Below are positions 1 to 7,664 of a stretch of 64,000 nt of DNA, one piece after another. The DNA is from Thermoplasmata archaeon (GTDB taxonomy: Archaea > Thermoplasmatota > Thermoplasmata > Halarchaeoplasmatales > Halarchaeoplasmataceae), in the NCBI GenBank assembly GCA_003554965.1, contig PWHR01000038.1:1-64000 (forward strand), given 5' to 3'. Below the pieces are notes generated by a model. The model had not been told where the DNA came from and made no database searches. It saw only the letters and a program-made list of their open reading frames with translations. Made by a program: the position numbers and the translations under genes. Position 1 is the stretch's first letter. Each line of letters starts with the position of its first letter.

Positions 1-839
1 ACTGCCACCACGAGGCAGGACCAGAGAGAGAGGAAATGATGGACAGGGAAACGATCGATGCCGTAATTCAGGTTGCAAAGGAGAATGATATCCCGAACAT
101 CGACATCACCGGGGGCGCCCCGGAGATGAACCCGCACCTGATGGACATGGTAAGGACACTGAAGAAGAACGGGCATGATGTAATGGTGAGGACCAACCTC
201 ACTATACTTCTGGAGGAAGAATATTCCCATTTCCCGAAGTTCTACAGGGACAATGAAGTGGAGCTCATCGCTTCCCTTCCGTGCTACGAGAAGGACGAAG
301 TGGACTGTGTCAGAGGTGAAGGAGTTTTCAAAAAGAGCATCGAGGCGCTGAAGGTGCTTAACTCGCTTGGATACGGGAAGGAGCTGAAGCTCAATTTGGT
401 ATTCAATCCCATGACCGGTTCCCTACCTCCGCCCCAGGACGCTCTGAAGGAAGAGTATACAAAGATACTCTCCAATGACTTCGGAATAGTCTTTACAGAA
501 CTTTTCACGATCACCAACATGCCTGTTGGAAGATTCGCTGCTGACCTGAAGGAAAACGGAAAATTCGATGTTTACATGGACCTTCTGATAGGCAATTTCA
601 ATCCTTCGACCATCGACAATCTGATGTGTCTTTCCCAGCTCAACATCGGCTTTGACGGCACCCTTTATGACTGTGACTTCAACCAGGCAATATCACTGAA
701 GGTCGAAGATGGGCATCCTGACAATATAAGGGACCTTGTAGGAAGGGATCTAAAAGAAAGGAAGATCGTATCAGGGGATCACTGTTTCGGATGCACTGCA
801 GGTGCCGGATCATCCTGCGGCGGAGCATTGTCAGAGTGA
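1..839 (+). CDS. arsS: ArsS-like radical SAM protein, 3' part (5' end outside window)
   Basis: The reading frame is open from base 3, before the first ATG at 36, so the gene begins upstream of the window. The first visible residues read CHHEAGPEREEM, which matches the end of the radical SAM cysteine motif followed by the AGPxRxE signature of ArsS. The middle has the GGAPEMNPH strand typical of radical SAM enzymes. The end carries the Cys-rich C-terminal domain (CDFNQ, then HCFGCTAGAGSSCGG) that may bind another Fe-S cluster. In characterised members the enzyme transfers a 5'-deoxyadenosyl group to methylated arsenic in arsenosugar synthesis; that substrate is inferred here from family resemblance. 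The stop overlaps the next start (TGATG), so translation is probably coupled. Confidence 0.82.
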   Translation, partial: CHHEAGPEREEMMDRETIDAVIQVAKENDIPNIDITGGAPEMNPHLMDMVRTLKKNGHDVMVRTNLTILLEEEYSHFPKFYRDNEVELIASLPCYEKDEVDCVRGEGVFKKSIEALKVLNSLGYGKELKLNLVFNPMTGSLPPPQDALKEEYTKILSNDFGIVFTELFTITNMPVGRFAADLKENGKFDVYMDLLIGNFNPSTIDNLMCLSQLNIGFDGTLYDCDFNQAISLKVEDGHPDNIRDLVGRDLKERKIVSGDHCFGCTAGAGSSCGGALSE

Positions 840-1534
840 TGCAGATGGATGGAACATTGATCATAGTGATGGTCAAGGCGCCGATCGCAGGCGGGGTGAA
901 GACGCGTCTAGGCAGGAATATCGGTTATGAAAAGGCGCTCTCCTTGTATCGCAGCTTCGTTTCCGATATCATTGAGAAGGTGAAGCGTTCAGGAAACCCG
1001 ATGAAGATCGGGCTATATCCGGAAGGTTCTGAGAACACAATAAAGGATTGGCTGGGTCAGGATATTGAAATATTTGTACAGAAGGGCGGGGACATAGGCG
1101 AGAAGCAGGCGTCCCTTCTCAAGCAGGGATTCGATATCGGTTATGAAAAATGTGCGGTCCTCAGCACGGACTGTCCCGATATTCCAGTGGAATACATCAA
1201 AGGTATCGACCTTGCACTTGATGGAACGGACGTGGTTATCGGGCCTGCAGAAGATGGAGGGTATAATCTGATCGGGTCCAGCAAAGATGCCTTCAAGGAA
1301 GATCTTCTGAAGGATATGGAATGGTCCAACGAAGAGGTGCTTTCCAATGTTCTACTCAGACTCGATAAAGAAAATATCAGAACATGCCTTCTGCCGGTCT
1401 GGTGGGATGTGGATGTTATCGATGATCTTGAACTGCTTATAGAGAGATTGGAAAATGGAACAAAGGCACCTTCAACGAATTCTACACTTCAGGAACTTGG
1501 ACCTCTTGAAGGTAAAAGAGGATATCATGAATAA
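839..1534 (+). CDS. TIGR04282-type glycosyltransferase (DUF2064)
   Basis: This is a nucleotide-sugar transferase-like protein with an MVKAPIAGGVKTRLG N-terminus, the K-P/x-G-x-x-K-T-R-L motif of the family. STDCPDIP and GPAEDGGYNLIG follow, the metal-binding and sugar-binding loops. The start at 839 overlaps the stop of the ArsS-like gene by one base; a longer in-frame start at 791 lies inside that gene and is less likely. The family was named for co-occurring with the radical SAM protein encoded just upstream. It probably attaches or activates a sugar in the same pathway. The product is about 231 residues, the usual length. Confidence 0.8.
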   Translation: MQMDGTLIIVMVKAPIAGGVKTRLGRNIGYEKALSLYRSFVSDIIEKVKRSGNPMKIGLYPEGSENTIKDWLGQDIEIFVQKGGDIGEKQASLLKQGFDIGYEKCAVLSTDCPDIPVEYIKGIDLALDGTDVVIGPAEDGGYNLIGSSKDAFKEDLLKDMEWSNEEVLSNVLLRLDKENIRTCLLPVWWDVDVIDDLELLIERLENGTKAPSTNSTLQELGPLEGKRGYHE

Positions 1535-2249
1535 CACCAATCACCCTCTGATGGATGAAAGGATCTCGATCATAATTCCCGCACTCCACGAAGAGGAGAT
1601 CATAAACGATACTTTGACCAGTATAAGATCGATCGATGGAGGGGAGGATGTAGAGGTCATTGTGGTGGATGGGGATCCAAAAGGATCTACTTTGAAAATG
1701 ATCAATGACCAAAGGGTGAAGAAGATAAGGTCGAGGGCCGGAAGGGGAACACAGATGAACAAGGGGGCGCGCTCTTCAAAGGGCAGCATACTCCTCTTTC
1801 TTCATGCAGATACAAAGCTTCCCAAAAATGCGCTGGAACTGATCAGGGAAACACTCGAAGATGATAGGATTTCTGGGGGAGCTTTCCGTCTTCGATTCGA
1901 TCGGATCAGCCCGATCATCGCATCCTTGTACATCATCTTTAACATCAGGGTAGCGATCACCCGGGTTCCATATGGGGACCGGGGGATCTTCTTGAGAAGA
2001 GAGGTATTCGATGAACTTGGAGGATACAAAGATATACCTCTTTTCGAGGACGTGGACCTCATGACGAGGATGAAAAAGAAAGGCAAGAGGATCAAGATCC
2101 TAAAAGAGAAAGTAGTTACATCGGGAAGGCGGTTCAATGAAAGAGAGTCTCTGAGAACATGGCTCGAGACTTCCATGATTATAATCAGATATCGTTTAGG
2201 AGCGGACCCGTGGGAACTGTATCGGGATTATTATTATCCGGATCGATGA
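1527..2249 (+). CDS. TIGR04283-type family 2 glycosyltransferase
   Basis: This is a GT-A fold glycosyltransferase of the second type associated with ArsS clusters. It shows ISIIIPALHEEE at the N-terminus, VVDGDPKGST for nucleotide binding, and FLHADTKLP, which supplies the D-x-D-like metal site. GGAFRLRF and PYGDRGIFLRR are further family signatures. The start at 1527 has AAAAGAGG just upstream and overlaps the previous stop by 8 bases. With the two genes before it, this makes a compact operon that I infer makes an arsenosugar or related glycosylated compound. Confidence 0.8.
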   Translation: MNNTNHPLMDERISIIIPALHEEEIINDTLTSIRSIDGGEDVEVIVVDGDPKGSTLKMINDQRVKKIRSRAGRGTQMNKGARSSKGSILLFLHADTKLPKNALELIRETLEDDRISGGAFRLRFDRISPIIASLYIIFNIRVAITRVPYGDRGIFLRREVFDELGGYKDIPLFEDVDLMTRMKKKGKRIKILKEKVVTSGRRFNERESLRTWLETSMIIIRYRLGADPWELYRDYYYPDR

Positions 2250-2666
2250 ACAAGTTCATTACACTCGACCGACCGTAGGGAGGTTGATTTTCATATACCC
2301 ACAGCTTTCGAGGGATTTTAAAAAAATTCCTCTGTATCACGAGGTGGTTTCTGAGTGGAAGAAGGAATTCTATTCCTTTGCATTGCTGGAATCACATTCC
2401 AGCCATCTCTAGAAATACTTTCGATTTCAAGAAATACCACAGGAAAGATAGCTTTCCTGTTAGGTCTAGCTGTGGGAGAAAAAACATCACACGTAGAATA
2501 CCAAAATTTTTTGCGCAATCATCTTTCTCTTATGTAATCAGACTTCCCAACATTTTAACCTAAGATGAGAGGAGTTGACATGGTATTTCTCACCTCATCT
2601 GAATAAAACGAGGATATAAATATCCGAAACGGCATTGAAGGAAGAATAGCGCTTGGAGGAGTAAAG
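2250..2666. repeat. Non-coding stretch with three perfect hairpins
   Basis: I see no convincing gene here; the short open frames lack start signals and overlap the hairpins. Three perfect stem-loops follow one another: 2362-2378 (7-bp stem, loop TCT), 2385-2403 (8-bp stem, loop CAC) and 2439-2460 (9-bp stem, loop ATAG). Between them a weaker ATTTC/GAAAT pairing at 2424-2435 is possible. The stems differ in sequence, so this is not one repeat copied in tandem. The 3' part leads into the promoter and ribosome binding site of the gene at 2667. Confidence 0.7.
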
Positions 2667-3122
2667 ATGGATGAAGAACGAGCTGAAGTGAAGGTAATTT
2701 TTGAGAAGGAGGAAAAGTTGAAAGCATATGAACTTTCCAACTATTTATACAACCTTAAAGTGATTTACACTTACCTTTTTGAGAATCGAGAGATGACGGA
2801 AAGGTATTCCACTTGGAGTTTTGAAGAGATAGAAGGTCAGGAGGCAGAGATTCGAGAAGATTTGATTGAATCGCTTGAGCTTCCAATACAGGAACAAAAG
2901 AATACCTTCTTTTGGAAAAATTTAGACTCAGATGAACTTGAGATAGTAGAGATATCTAAAGAAAATCCTTGGATTTGTCTGTGTGAAGGAATTGTGTATC
3001 TGATAGTTTTGTCCCTGATATTGAGTGGAGGTGAACTTGAAGTCTCACCTGATGGTTTTAGAGTGAAATTGAATAGTCTTGGTGAAGGTTTAAAGAAACT
3101 GAAGGAAGTTTTTCAGGAGTGA
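2667..3122 (+). CDS. Hypothetical protein, 151 aa
   Basis: I do not recognise this protein. The start is well supported: TTGGAGGAGTAAAG precedes the ATG at 2667. The product is acidic at first, with an amphipathic helical N-terminus, then a central Trp-containing segment (YSTWSFEEIE). A hydrophobic stretch around residues 107-123 ([17 protein letters not shown]) is too short and too interrupted to be sure of a membrane helix. The gene stands alone between two hairpin clusters at the edge of the accessory island. It could be a small effector or a remnant of a mobile element, but nothing in the sequence decides this. Confidence 0.6.
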   Translation: MDEERAEVKVIFEKEEKLKAYELSNYLYNLKVIYTYLFENREMTERYSTWSFEEIEGQEAEIREDLIESLELPIQEQKNTFFWKNLDSDELEIVEISKENPWICLCEGIVYLIVLSLILSGGELEVSPDGFRVKLNSLGEGLKKLKEVFQE

Positions 3123-3302
3123 GGAAAGGAAAAATTAAGAGGTAGGAATAAGGACAAACCATGTAAAGACATTAAGGAGCTTCTTTGGGGGGATAGAATG
3201 GAAGTGCAAAAAGGCAAGAAAAGTGGAGTTATAAATATGAAAAATAGTTCTCTTAAAGCCTCGTTTTGTATACAAATTGGCGTTAGGTTCCCTTCCCTCG
3301 CA

Positions 3303-3462
3303 TACTTTACTTTTCTAAAGCGTAGCGGAAAAAATAAAGTAAAAAAGGAAGTTTTCCTTCCTACCGCATACGCAGGAAGGCGAGAGCCTTCGTAAGTAAA
3401 GAGGGACTCACGTCCCTCGCATTCAATCATTCTTTCCGAGAGTAGCGAGGAAAGTGATTGAA
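3303..3462. repeat. Array of five consecutive hairpins
   Basis: Five stem-loops occupy about 160 bases. They are TACTTTA/TAAAGTA at 3303-3341 (with an inner TTTTC/GAAAA pairing), AAGGAA/TTCCTT at 3345-3359 (loop GTT), GAAGGC/GCCTTC at 3376-3391 (GAGA tetraloop), GAGGGAC/GTCCCTC at 3401-3418, and a 14-bp two-part stem at 3422-3462 (TTCAATCA plus CTTTCC). Each stem has its own sequence. The array lies between the convergent ends of the gene at 2667 and the flippase at 3561. The whole stretch 3123-3560 has no supported gene. Confidence 0.75.
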
Positions 3463-3560
3463 AAGGTGGAGCGAGCGAAAGCGAGTTCCTACGCACTTTT
3501 TTTCAAAAAAGATGCATCAAAAGATGAGTCTACGAAAAAAAGAAGCACGAAAGATGACTT

Positions 3561-5093
3561 CTATTTTTTCTCGGACTCGTTACCCTTTAATTCATCTTTC
3601 ACGTATCTCCACATTTTAAATGGATTAACAGCATCCATGATATAATTCCAATCTTTTTTGTTGAATTCACCGACCAAATATACGAAGGCGGCGTAAAGTC
3701 CCAACATCGCGGCTCCATAGAGGAGCAGATGATAGTATCTATCTATCGGGATCACTAGATATTCTAAGGCAAACAGTATCATGCCAGAGTTTACAGCCGC
3801 CAAGACATGTAGAATAGTTCCAGATGTAAAAGACACATCAGCTATCTCAGTAGATACTATATATTTAGATACAGCGATACTGACGCCTGCGGTCAGAGTC
3901 GCTATGGCCGCGCCAACTTCCTTCAATCCAAAAAGAGTAACACCGAATAGTGAATCCGGGATGAGGATAACGTTCAAAGCTACATTAGCTAAATTGCCCA
4001 TGATGCTTATCTTTGCACTCAATTTAGGTCGATTAGTGCCCAGTATGACGTATTTGAACGGCTTGAAATAAAGGGTGAAAAACGAGTTGATCGCGAGTAT
4101 CCTGACTATAGGAGCAGCGTCAAGAAAAGCGTCGCTGATCATTATATGGATGATCCTTTCTGGAAAGACCATCAGGAAAACTATGATCGGAGAGATGAAT
4201 AGGCTGGTGTATCTTGCGGCTCCTTCCACCGTCTTTTTCAAACCTTTCCAATCCTTTTTAGAATGAAGATCTGAAATAGCCGGAAAGACAACAGTCCCTA
4301 TTCCCGCAACGAGTCCACTAACTATCAAAGCTAATTGCCTACCCGAAGCATAATAACCTACGTTGGATGATCCCCAAAAGAGCTGGACCATCACTATATC
4401 CACTCTATTGCCGAATTTTCTAACGATCTTGCTGAAGAAACCCGGAAGGGCAAAATCCCAATAGCTATTGATAGAATCCCAATCAGGCTTTTTTACTTCG
4501 ACGTCTATGAGGAAAAATATCGCCAACAAAGCCGCCAATGCTCCACCCGCTACATAAGTCAATGCGAGTTCTATAGCTTGCCCACCAGTCAGTGCTACGT
4601 AGATGATGAATATGGTGGGAACGGACTGATCCATCAAACTTATCGCTTCTCTTTTAGCGATCTCTCTTCTTGCTCGGAAAGTATCTTTAGCGACCCATCC
4701 TATACTCTTAAGCAAAAAGAATCCCAGGATTATGTAGATCGCGAGTTCGTGAGTAGTAGTTTGAAAACCCATCCCTAGGACGTGTTTCCATATCTGGATT
4801 CCGCCTATAACTACTGCGACGGTGACCAACATTGCTACAGCAGTCAAAGAGATGTGAGTTCCTATACACTTATCTTCATCTATTTCTCCGCCTGAGACTC
4901 TTTTAACGTGGGCACTCCCAAAGAAATGTCCGATAAAAGCGAAAAGAGAAACTGTTCCCAGAGCGAACTGAACAATACCATAATTGAAATCCGGATTAGC
5001 CATAAATCTCGCTATGAAGAAAAGGCCGAGCCAGCCGGTGAAGTACTCTACGAAGCGGTTTATAGTCACCAGGAAAGACTTTCTGCCTAGCAT
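3561..5093 (-). CDS. Polysaccharide flippase (MOP/Wzx-type)
   Basis: The 510-residue protein is almost entirely hydrophobic, with roughly 12-14 membrane helices, and begins GRKSFLVTINRFVEYFTGWLG as flippases of the O-antigen/teichoic acid group do. The family moves lipid-linked glycans across the cytoplasmic membrane. Its position next to glycosyltransferases supports a role in surface glycan or S-layer glycan export. There is no clear ribosome binding site. A TATA-like box at 5120-5130 places the transcription start only a few bases before the ATG at 5093, so the message is probably nearly leaderless. The charged C-terminus ends in Lys/Glu. Confidence 0.85.
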   Translation of the reverse strand: MLGRKSFLVTINRFVEYFTGWLGLFFIARFMANPDFNYGIVQFALGTVSLFAFIGHFFGSAHVKRVSGGEIDEDKCIGTHISLTAVAMLVTVAVVIGGIQIWKHVLGMGFQTTTHELAIYIILGFFLLKSIGWVAKDTFRARREIAKREAISLMDQSVPTIFIIYVALTGGQAIELALTYVAGGALAALLAIFFLIDVEVKKPDWDSINSYWDFALPGFFSKIVRKFGNRVDIVMVQLFWGSSNVGYYASGRQLALIVSGLVAGIGTVVFPAISDLHSKKDWKGLKKTVEGAARYTSLFISPIIVFLMVFPERIIHIMISDAFLDAAPIVRILAINSFFTLYFKPFKYVILGTNRPKLSAKISIMGNLANVALNVILIPDSLFGVTLFGLKEVGAAIATLTAGVSIAVSKYIVSTEIADVSFTSGTILHVLAAVNSGMILFALEYLVIPIDRYYHLLLYGAAMLGLYAAFVYLVGEFNKKDWNYIMDAVNPFKMWRYVKDELKGNESEKK

Positions 5094-5119
5094 GGGCTGT
5101 TGTGTTGGAGGTACAGCAT

Positions 5120-5130
5120 TATATTTAAAT
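5120..5130 (-). promoter_or_regulatory. TATA-like box of the flippase gene
   Basis: On the minus strand the sequence reads ATTTAAATATAAT. It is centred about 33 bases before the flippase ATG, the right distance for an archaeal promoter with a very short leader. Confidence 0.45.
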
Positions 5131-5223
5131 TATTTTGAGGATATCGGTATTATTGAAGATATTAAAAACCTGTAAAATGATTCACCCTTTCAAATGATTT
5201 CATTCGGTTTTCAAGATCTTTAC

Positions 5224-5870
5224 TTAATTTTTATTTTCAACCGAAAAAGAGGGCTCTAATTCTGAAAAGAAACTGTCTACGAAAGCTTCTGAAAAAATGT
5301 AATAATCCTTTTCTTCTATCTTTTCCATGATTTTTTCTCCTTCCCCTTTGGTAGATATTATTTCCCTTTCCGCACTCAGCAAAAGGAGGGTTTCCAGATC
5401 GTAGACTTCAACGCCTCTATCGATGGCGATCTCTCCCATTTTGGAGTCATCCGTTAGGAGTATCTCATCTCGTTTCAGAGCCACGCTCAAACACTCAGCA
5501 TCGGTATGGGAAATCCCACTCTCTTCCTCTATTAATTTATCTTTTAATTCGTTCTCTTCACTTGTTAAGGAGATCACGATCAACCATCTAGCGTTTTCAC
5601 TAGAGTAAGTTTTTACATCTTCGATCCTCTTAACAAAATCGAAACCAACTATACTTTCGTCTTTAAACTCATGTATTACTTCAGGTGTATAGTAAAAGAC
5701 ACGACATTTTGTACTTTTTTTGTGTCTTTTAATAGCAGTGGAGCTCGTAACTTATTTCAAAAAGGCACGAGTTCCACTATAGTTTGAATATGTTTAAAAC
5801 ATTCTTCCAATAATTCTAGTTGGTTGACCTTTGCTAAAGAACTTAAAATATTGTTATCGACTATGACCAT
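5224..5870 (-). pseudogene. vapC: VapC-type PIN toxin, broken by an internal insert and frameshift
   Basis: The N-terminal part starts at 5870, directly after the antitoxin stop, and reads MVIVDNNILSSLAKVNQLEL, the classic PIN opening with the first catalytic Asp. After about 36 codons it meets a TGA. The rest continues in another frame: TPEVIHEF, then HTDAECLSVA and LLTDDSKMGEIA, which hold the remaining acidic residues. The largest intact open piece is 5224-5583. The break falls in a 90-base hairpin-rich insert (5688-5783). PIN toxins are Mg-dependent ribonucleases; this copy should be inactive unless frameshifting occurs. The C-terminus is about 45 residues longer than a usual VapC. Confidence 0.75.
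5688..5783. repeat. Two-hairpin insert in vapC flanked by TATAGT
   Basis: TATAGT occurs at 5688-5693 and again at 5778-5783. Between the copies lie two stem-loops: AAAAGACAC/GTGTCTTTT (5694-5702 with 5722-5730, perfect 9 bp) and TGGAGCTCGT/ACGAGTTCCA (5739-5748 with 5768-5777, one mismatch). The PIN reading frame is lost exactly here. Removing one repeat plus the insert (90 bases) joins the two halves but leaves them one base out of frame, so a further small change must have happened. Confidence 0.6.
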
Positions 5871-6173
5871 CTATTTATTCTCCATCAAATCGTTAATTTT
5901 TTTCTCTCTTTCTTCTTCTGAAAGAACACCTCGTTTTATAGGTATACCTCTGTCACTCAACTTCTTTTTCATCTCTTCCGTGGTAATACCTGCGATCTCC
6001 GCGGCCCTATTCAAGGTGATCTCTCCTCTTTTGTATTCTTCCACAGCGAGAGCTATTCTTAGATCTGATCGTTCCCTAAGTAAAGTTTTGAAGGCCTCCT
6101 CCTTGATCCCTTCTTTGGAGAAGTACCCCTCTTCTACCAAGAGGTCTATCTTCTTCTCGATGCTTCTGCTCAT
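5871..6173 (-). CDS. UPF0175-type antitoxin
   Basis: This 100-residue protein matches the UPF0175 pattern: an N-terminal dimerising part, then RIALAVEEYKRGEITLNRAAEIAGITTEEM, the conserved helix-turn-helix-like segment, and a C-terminal RGVLSEEE tail expected to bind the toxin. It is intact and lies immediately upstream of the broken PIN toxin gene, stop and start adjoining (TAGATG). A GGTGAG precedes the start and a TATA-like box lies at about 6194-6203. Antitoxins of this type usually neutralise VapC and bind their own promoter; with a dead toxin it may survive as a relic or as a defence against other copies. Confidence 0.72.
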   Translation of the reverse strand: MSRSIEKKIDLLVEEGYFSKEGIKEEAFKTLLRERSDLRIALAVEEYKRGEITLNRAAEIAGITTEEMKKKLSDRGIPIKRGVLSEEEREKKINDLMENK

Positions 6174-6224
6174 ATTTATCTCACCATTTTTTAGCTATAT
6201 AAATTCAATGGAAAGATAAGTGAT

Positions 6225-7247
6225 CTATTCAAATTCATAGTAGCCGTGCTCGTTGAACACTGCAGTGTGGATCTTGTCTTCGGGTATGGAGGTCCGCCTT
6301 TGTACGGCTTTTTTGTAGAGTTGAAGTTGAGAGGTATGGCGTTCTGGTCGGTTGAGGTTCAGTTTGTAGTCCAGTATGTATAGGTCTTTGTATCTGATCT
6401 GGACTAGGTCTATATGGCCGTTGATGGGATCATCTACGTCTAAAGAAATCTCTTTAGGATTGATGAACACTGGAAGTTCTATGGCTACTGTCGTTGAGTC
6501 GTTGCGAAGGAATAACTTCCTTCTCTCCTTCGAGCAGAGCTCTGCGGATGATCAGGAAAAAATCCTCTACTATCTCATGGGGAGACCCGTTGGAGTTTTT
6601 AGGTTGTGAGTCGAAAGCTAATTGGGTGAGCTCAGGAGTGATGTTGTCTTTTTCATCGATGTTTGTGTCGTGATCTATTTCTAAGGAGGAGCACCTAGGT
6701 CCGCTCAGAAACATCTTTCTCGGTAGTGAGCGTTCTAACCAGTTAATGTAACGTCTGAGTTCCGGGCGTTGTTTCGAGTGGATGTTTAATTTTAAGTGGT
6801 GGTAGGTGAATGGGTAGACCTGTTGGTGCTGGAAGTTGTGGGTGGTGGTTAAGTTGTCCGGATCTACGTTGTAGTTTTTTCTTAGTTTTAGGAATGTAAG
6901 TTTGTCCTGGTAGCGGTTAATCCACGAATATATTGTGCGCAGAGGCGGGGAATATTGGAACTTCTTTCCCACTTTCTTTTTTGCTTTCTTTACCGGATAT
7001 CCCCTATTGTATAGCTCCAAAGTGTGTAAAATAACGTTCTCTGGGTAGTTGGTGTAAGGTCTTTTAGAATCTGTGAAATATTTGCTGCAGGATTTGCAGG
7101 AATTTTTTTACTAAAATTTCTGCATACTTGGAATTTTCACAGAAAATTCCGAGATTTGCAGTAGTACTGCTGAATCTTACCTTTGCTGGTCTGGCGTACT
7201 CCGGATTTGATCACGTCTTTGTCGCTCTCACAGTGTAGGCAATCCAT
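6225..7247 (-). pseudogene. Zinc-ribbon, HTH and PD-(D/E)XK transposase-like gene, broken twice
   Basis: The frame begins at 7247 with MDCLHCESDKDVIKSG, half of a zinc ribbon. The second CxxC is cut by a 62-base insert (7091-7161). After the insert a helical DNA-binding region follows (LELYNRGYPVKKA, PLRTIYSWINRYQDK), then the central domain (SSLEIDHDTN). The last part, GHIDLVQIRYKDLYILDYK, is in another frame because of a one-base shift near 6500-6515; it carries the D and the D-x-K expected of a PD-(D/E)XK nuclease. I recognise the architecture as an archaeal mobile-element type but cannot assign an IS family. Both lesions suggest the gene is dead. Confidence 0.7.
7091..7161. mobile_element. 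62-bp palindromic insert with 9-bp target duplication
   Basis: GATTTGCAG occurs at 7091-7099 and 7153-7161. The 53 bases between are two imperfect palindromes, one from about 7099 to 7121 (GGAATTTT..AAAATTTC) and one at about 7129-7153 (TTGGAATTTTC ACA GAAAATTCCGA). Removing one repeat plus the insert on the minus strand gives YYCKSCSKYFTDSKRPY, restoring the second CxxC of the zinc ribbon and joining both parts in frame. That makes this an insertion, not drift. Confidence 0.8.
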
Positions 7248-7309
7248 TAGATCACGGAAGGAGATAAGAAAGGGATGTATTTTATATTAACCGATAGCAA
7301 AGAGAGGAA

Positions 7310-7626
7310 CTGACATTGATTGCATGCAAAATACGTCAGGTAACTGATGTTCGTTGCATGCCGAGGAATAAAATTCCTCTTATCCTCACTATCGTTGCGG
7401 ATGCGATCTATCTAACGTCTATTGCAAAAGTTGACGGATGAACTGACGTAGATTGCAGAGATATTGGAGGTGAGTATGATCTGAGCATTGGAGAAATCAT
7501 AGATGAATTTTGGTGTTTCTGGAGGTGTATTCGACTGACGTGTATTGCGTGTAAGAGATGTGTAGGATTTCATCCCTTCATCCTCGACCATGGTTCTGCG
7601 GATGGTAGTTGGCTGATGTGTATTGC
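7310..7626. repeat. Seven copies of a 14-bp repeat, CTGACGTNNATTGC
   Basis: Direct copies are at 7310-7323, 7344-7357, 7412-7425, 7443-7456, 7535-7548 and 7613-7626, and one inverted copy is at 7326-7339. The best two match the consensus fully and others differ at one to three positions. Spacing is irregular (about 30 to 90 bases). The array fills the gene-free stretch 7248-7664 just upstream of the broken transposase-like gene, so the copies may be subterminal binding sites of that element or iteron-like protein sites. Confidence 0.65.
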
Positions 7627-7664
7627 AAAAATTTGAGGTTTTTGGGTGGTGGAAGGGTGAGAGG

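Noticed and set aside
2355..2563. Two short overlapping open frames on the plus strand
   Set aside because: They run through the perfect hairpins, have no ribosome site and show no protein-like pattern.
7048..7140. Sequencing error as the cause of the broken zinc ribbon
   Set aside because: The 9-bp direct repeats and palindromic filling cannot come from a base-calling error, and removal restores the protein exactly.
7310..7626. CRISPR-like array
   Set aside because: Repeats are only 14 bp, spacing varies from a few bases to about 90, one copy is inverted, and no cas genes are nearby.
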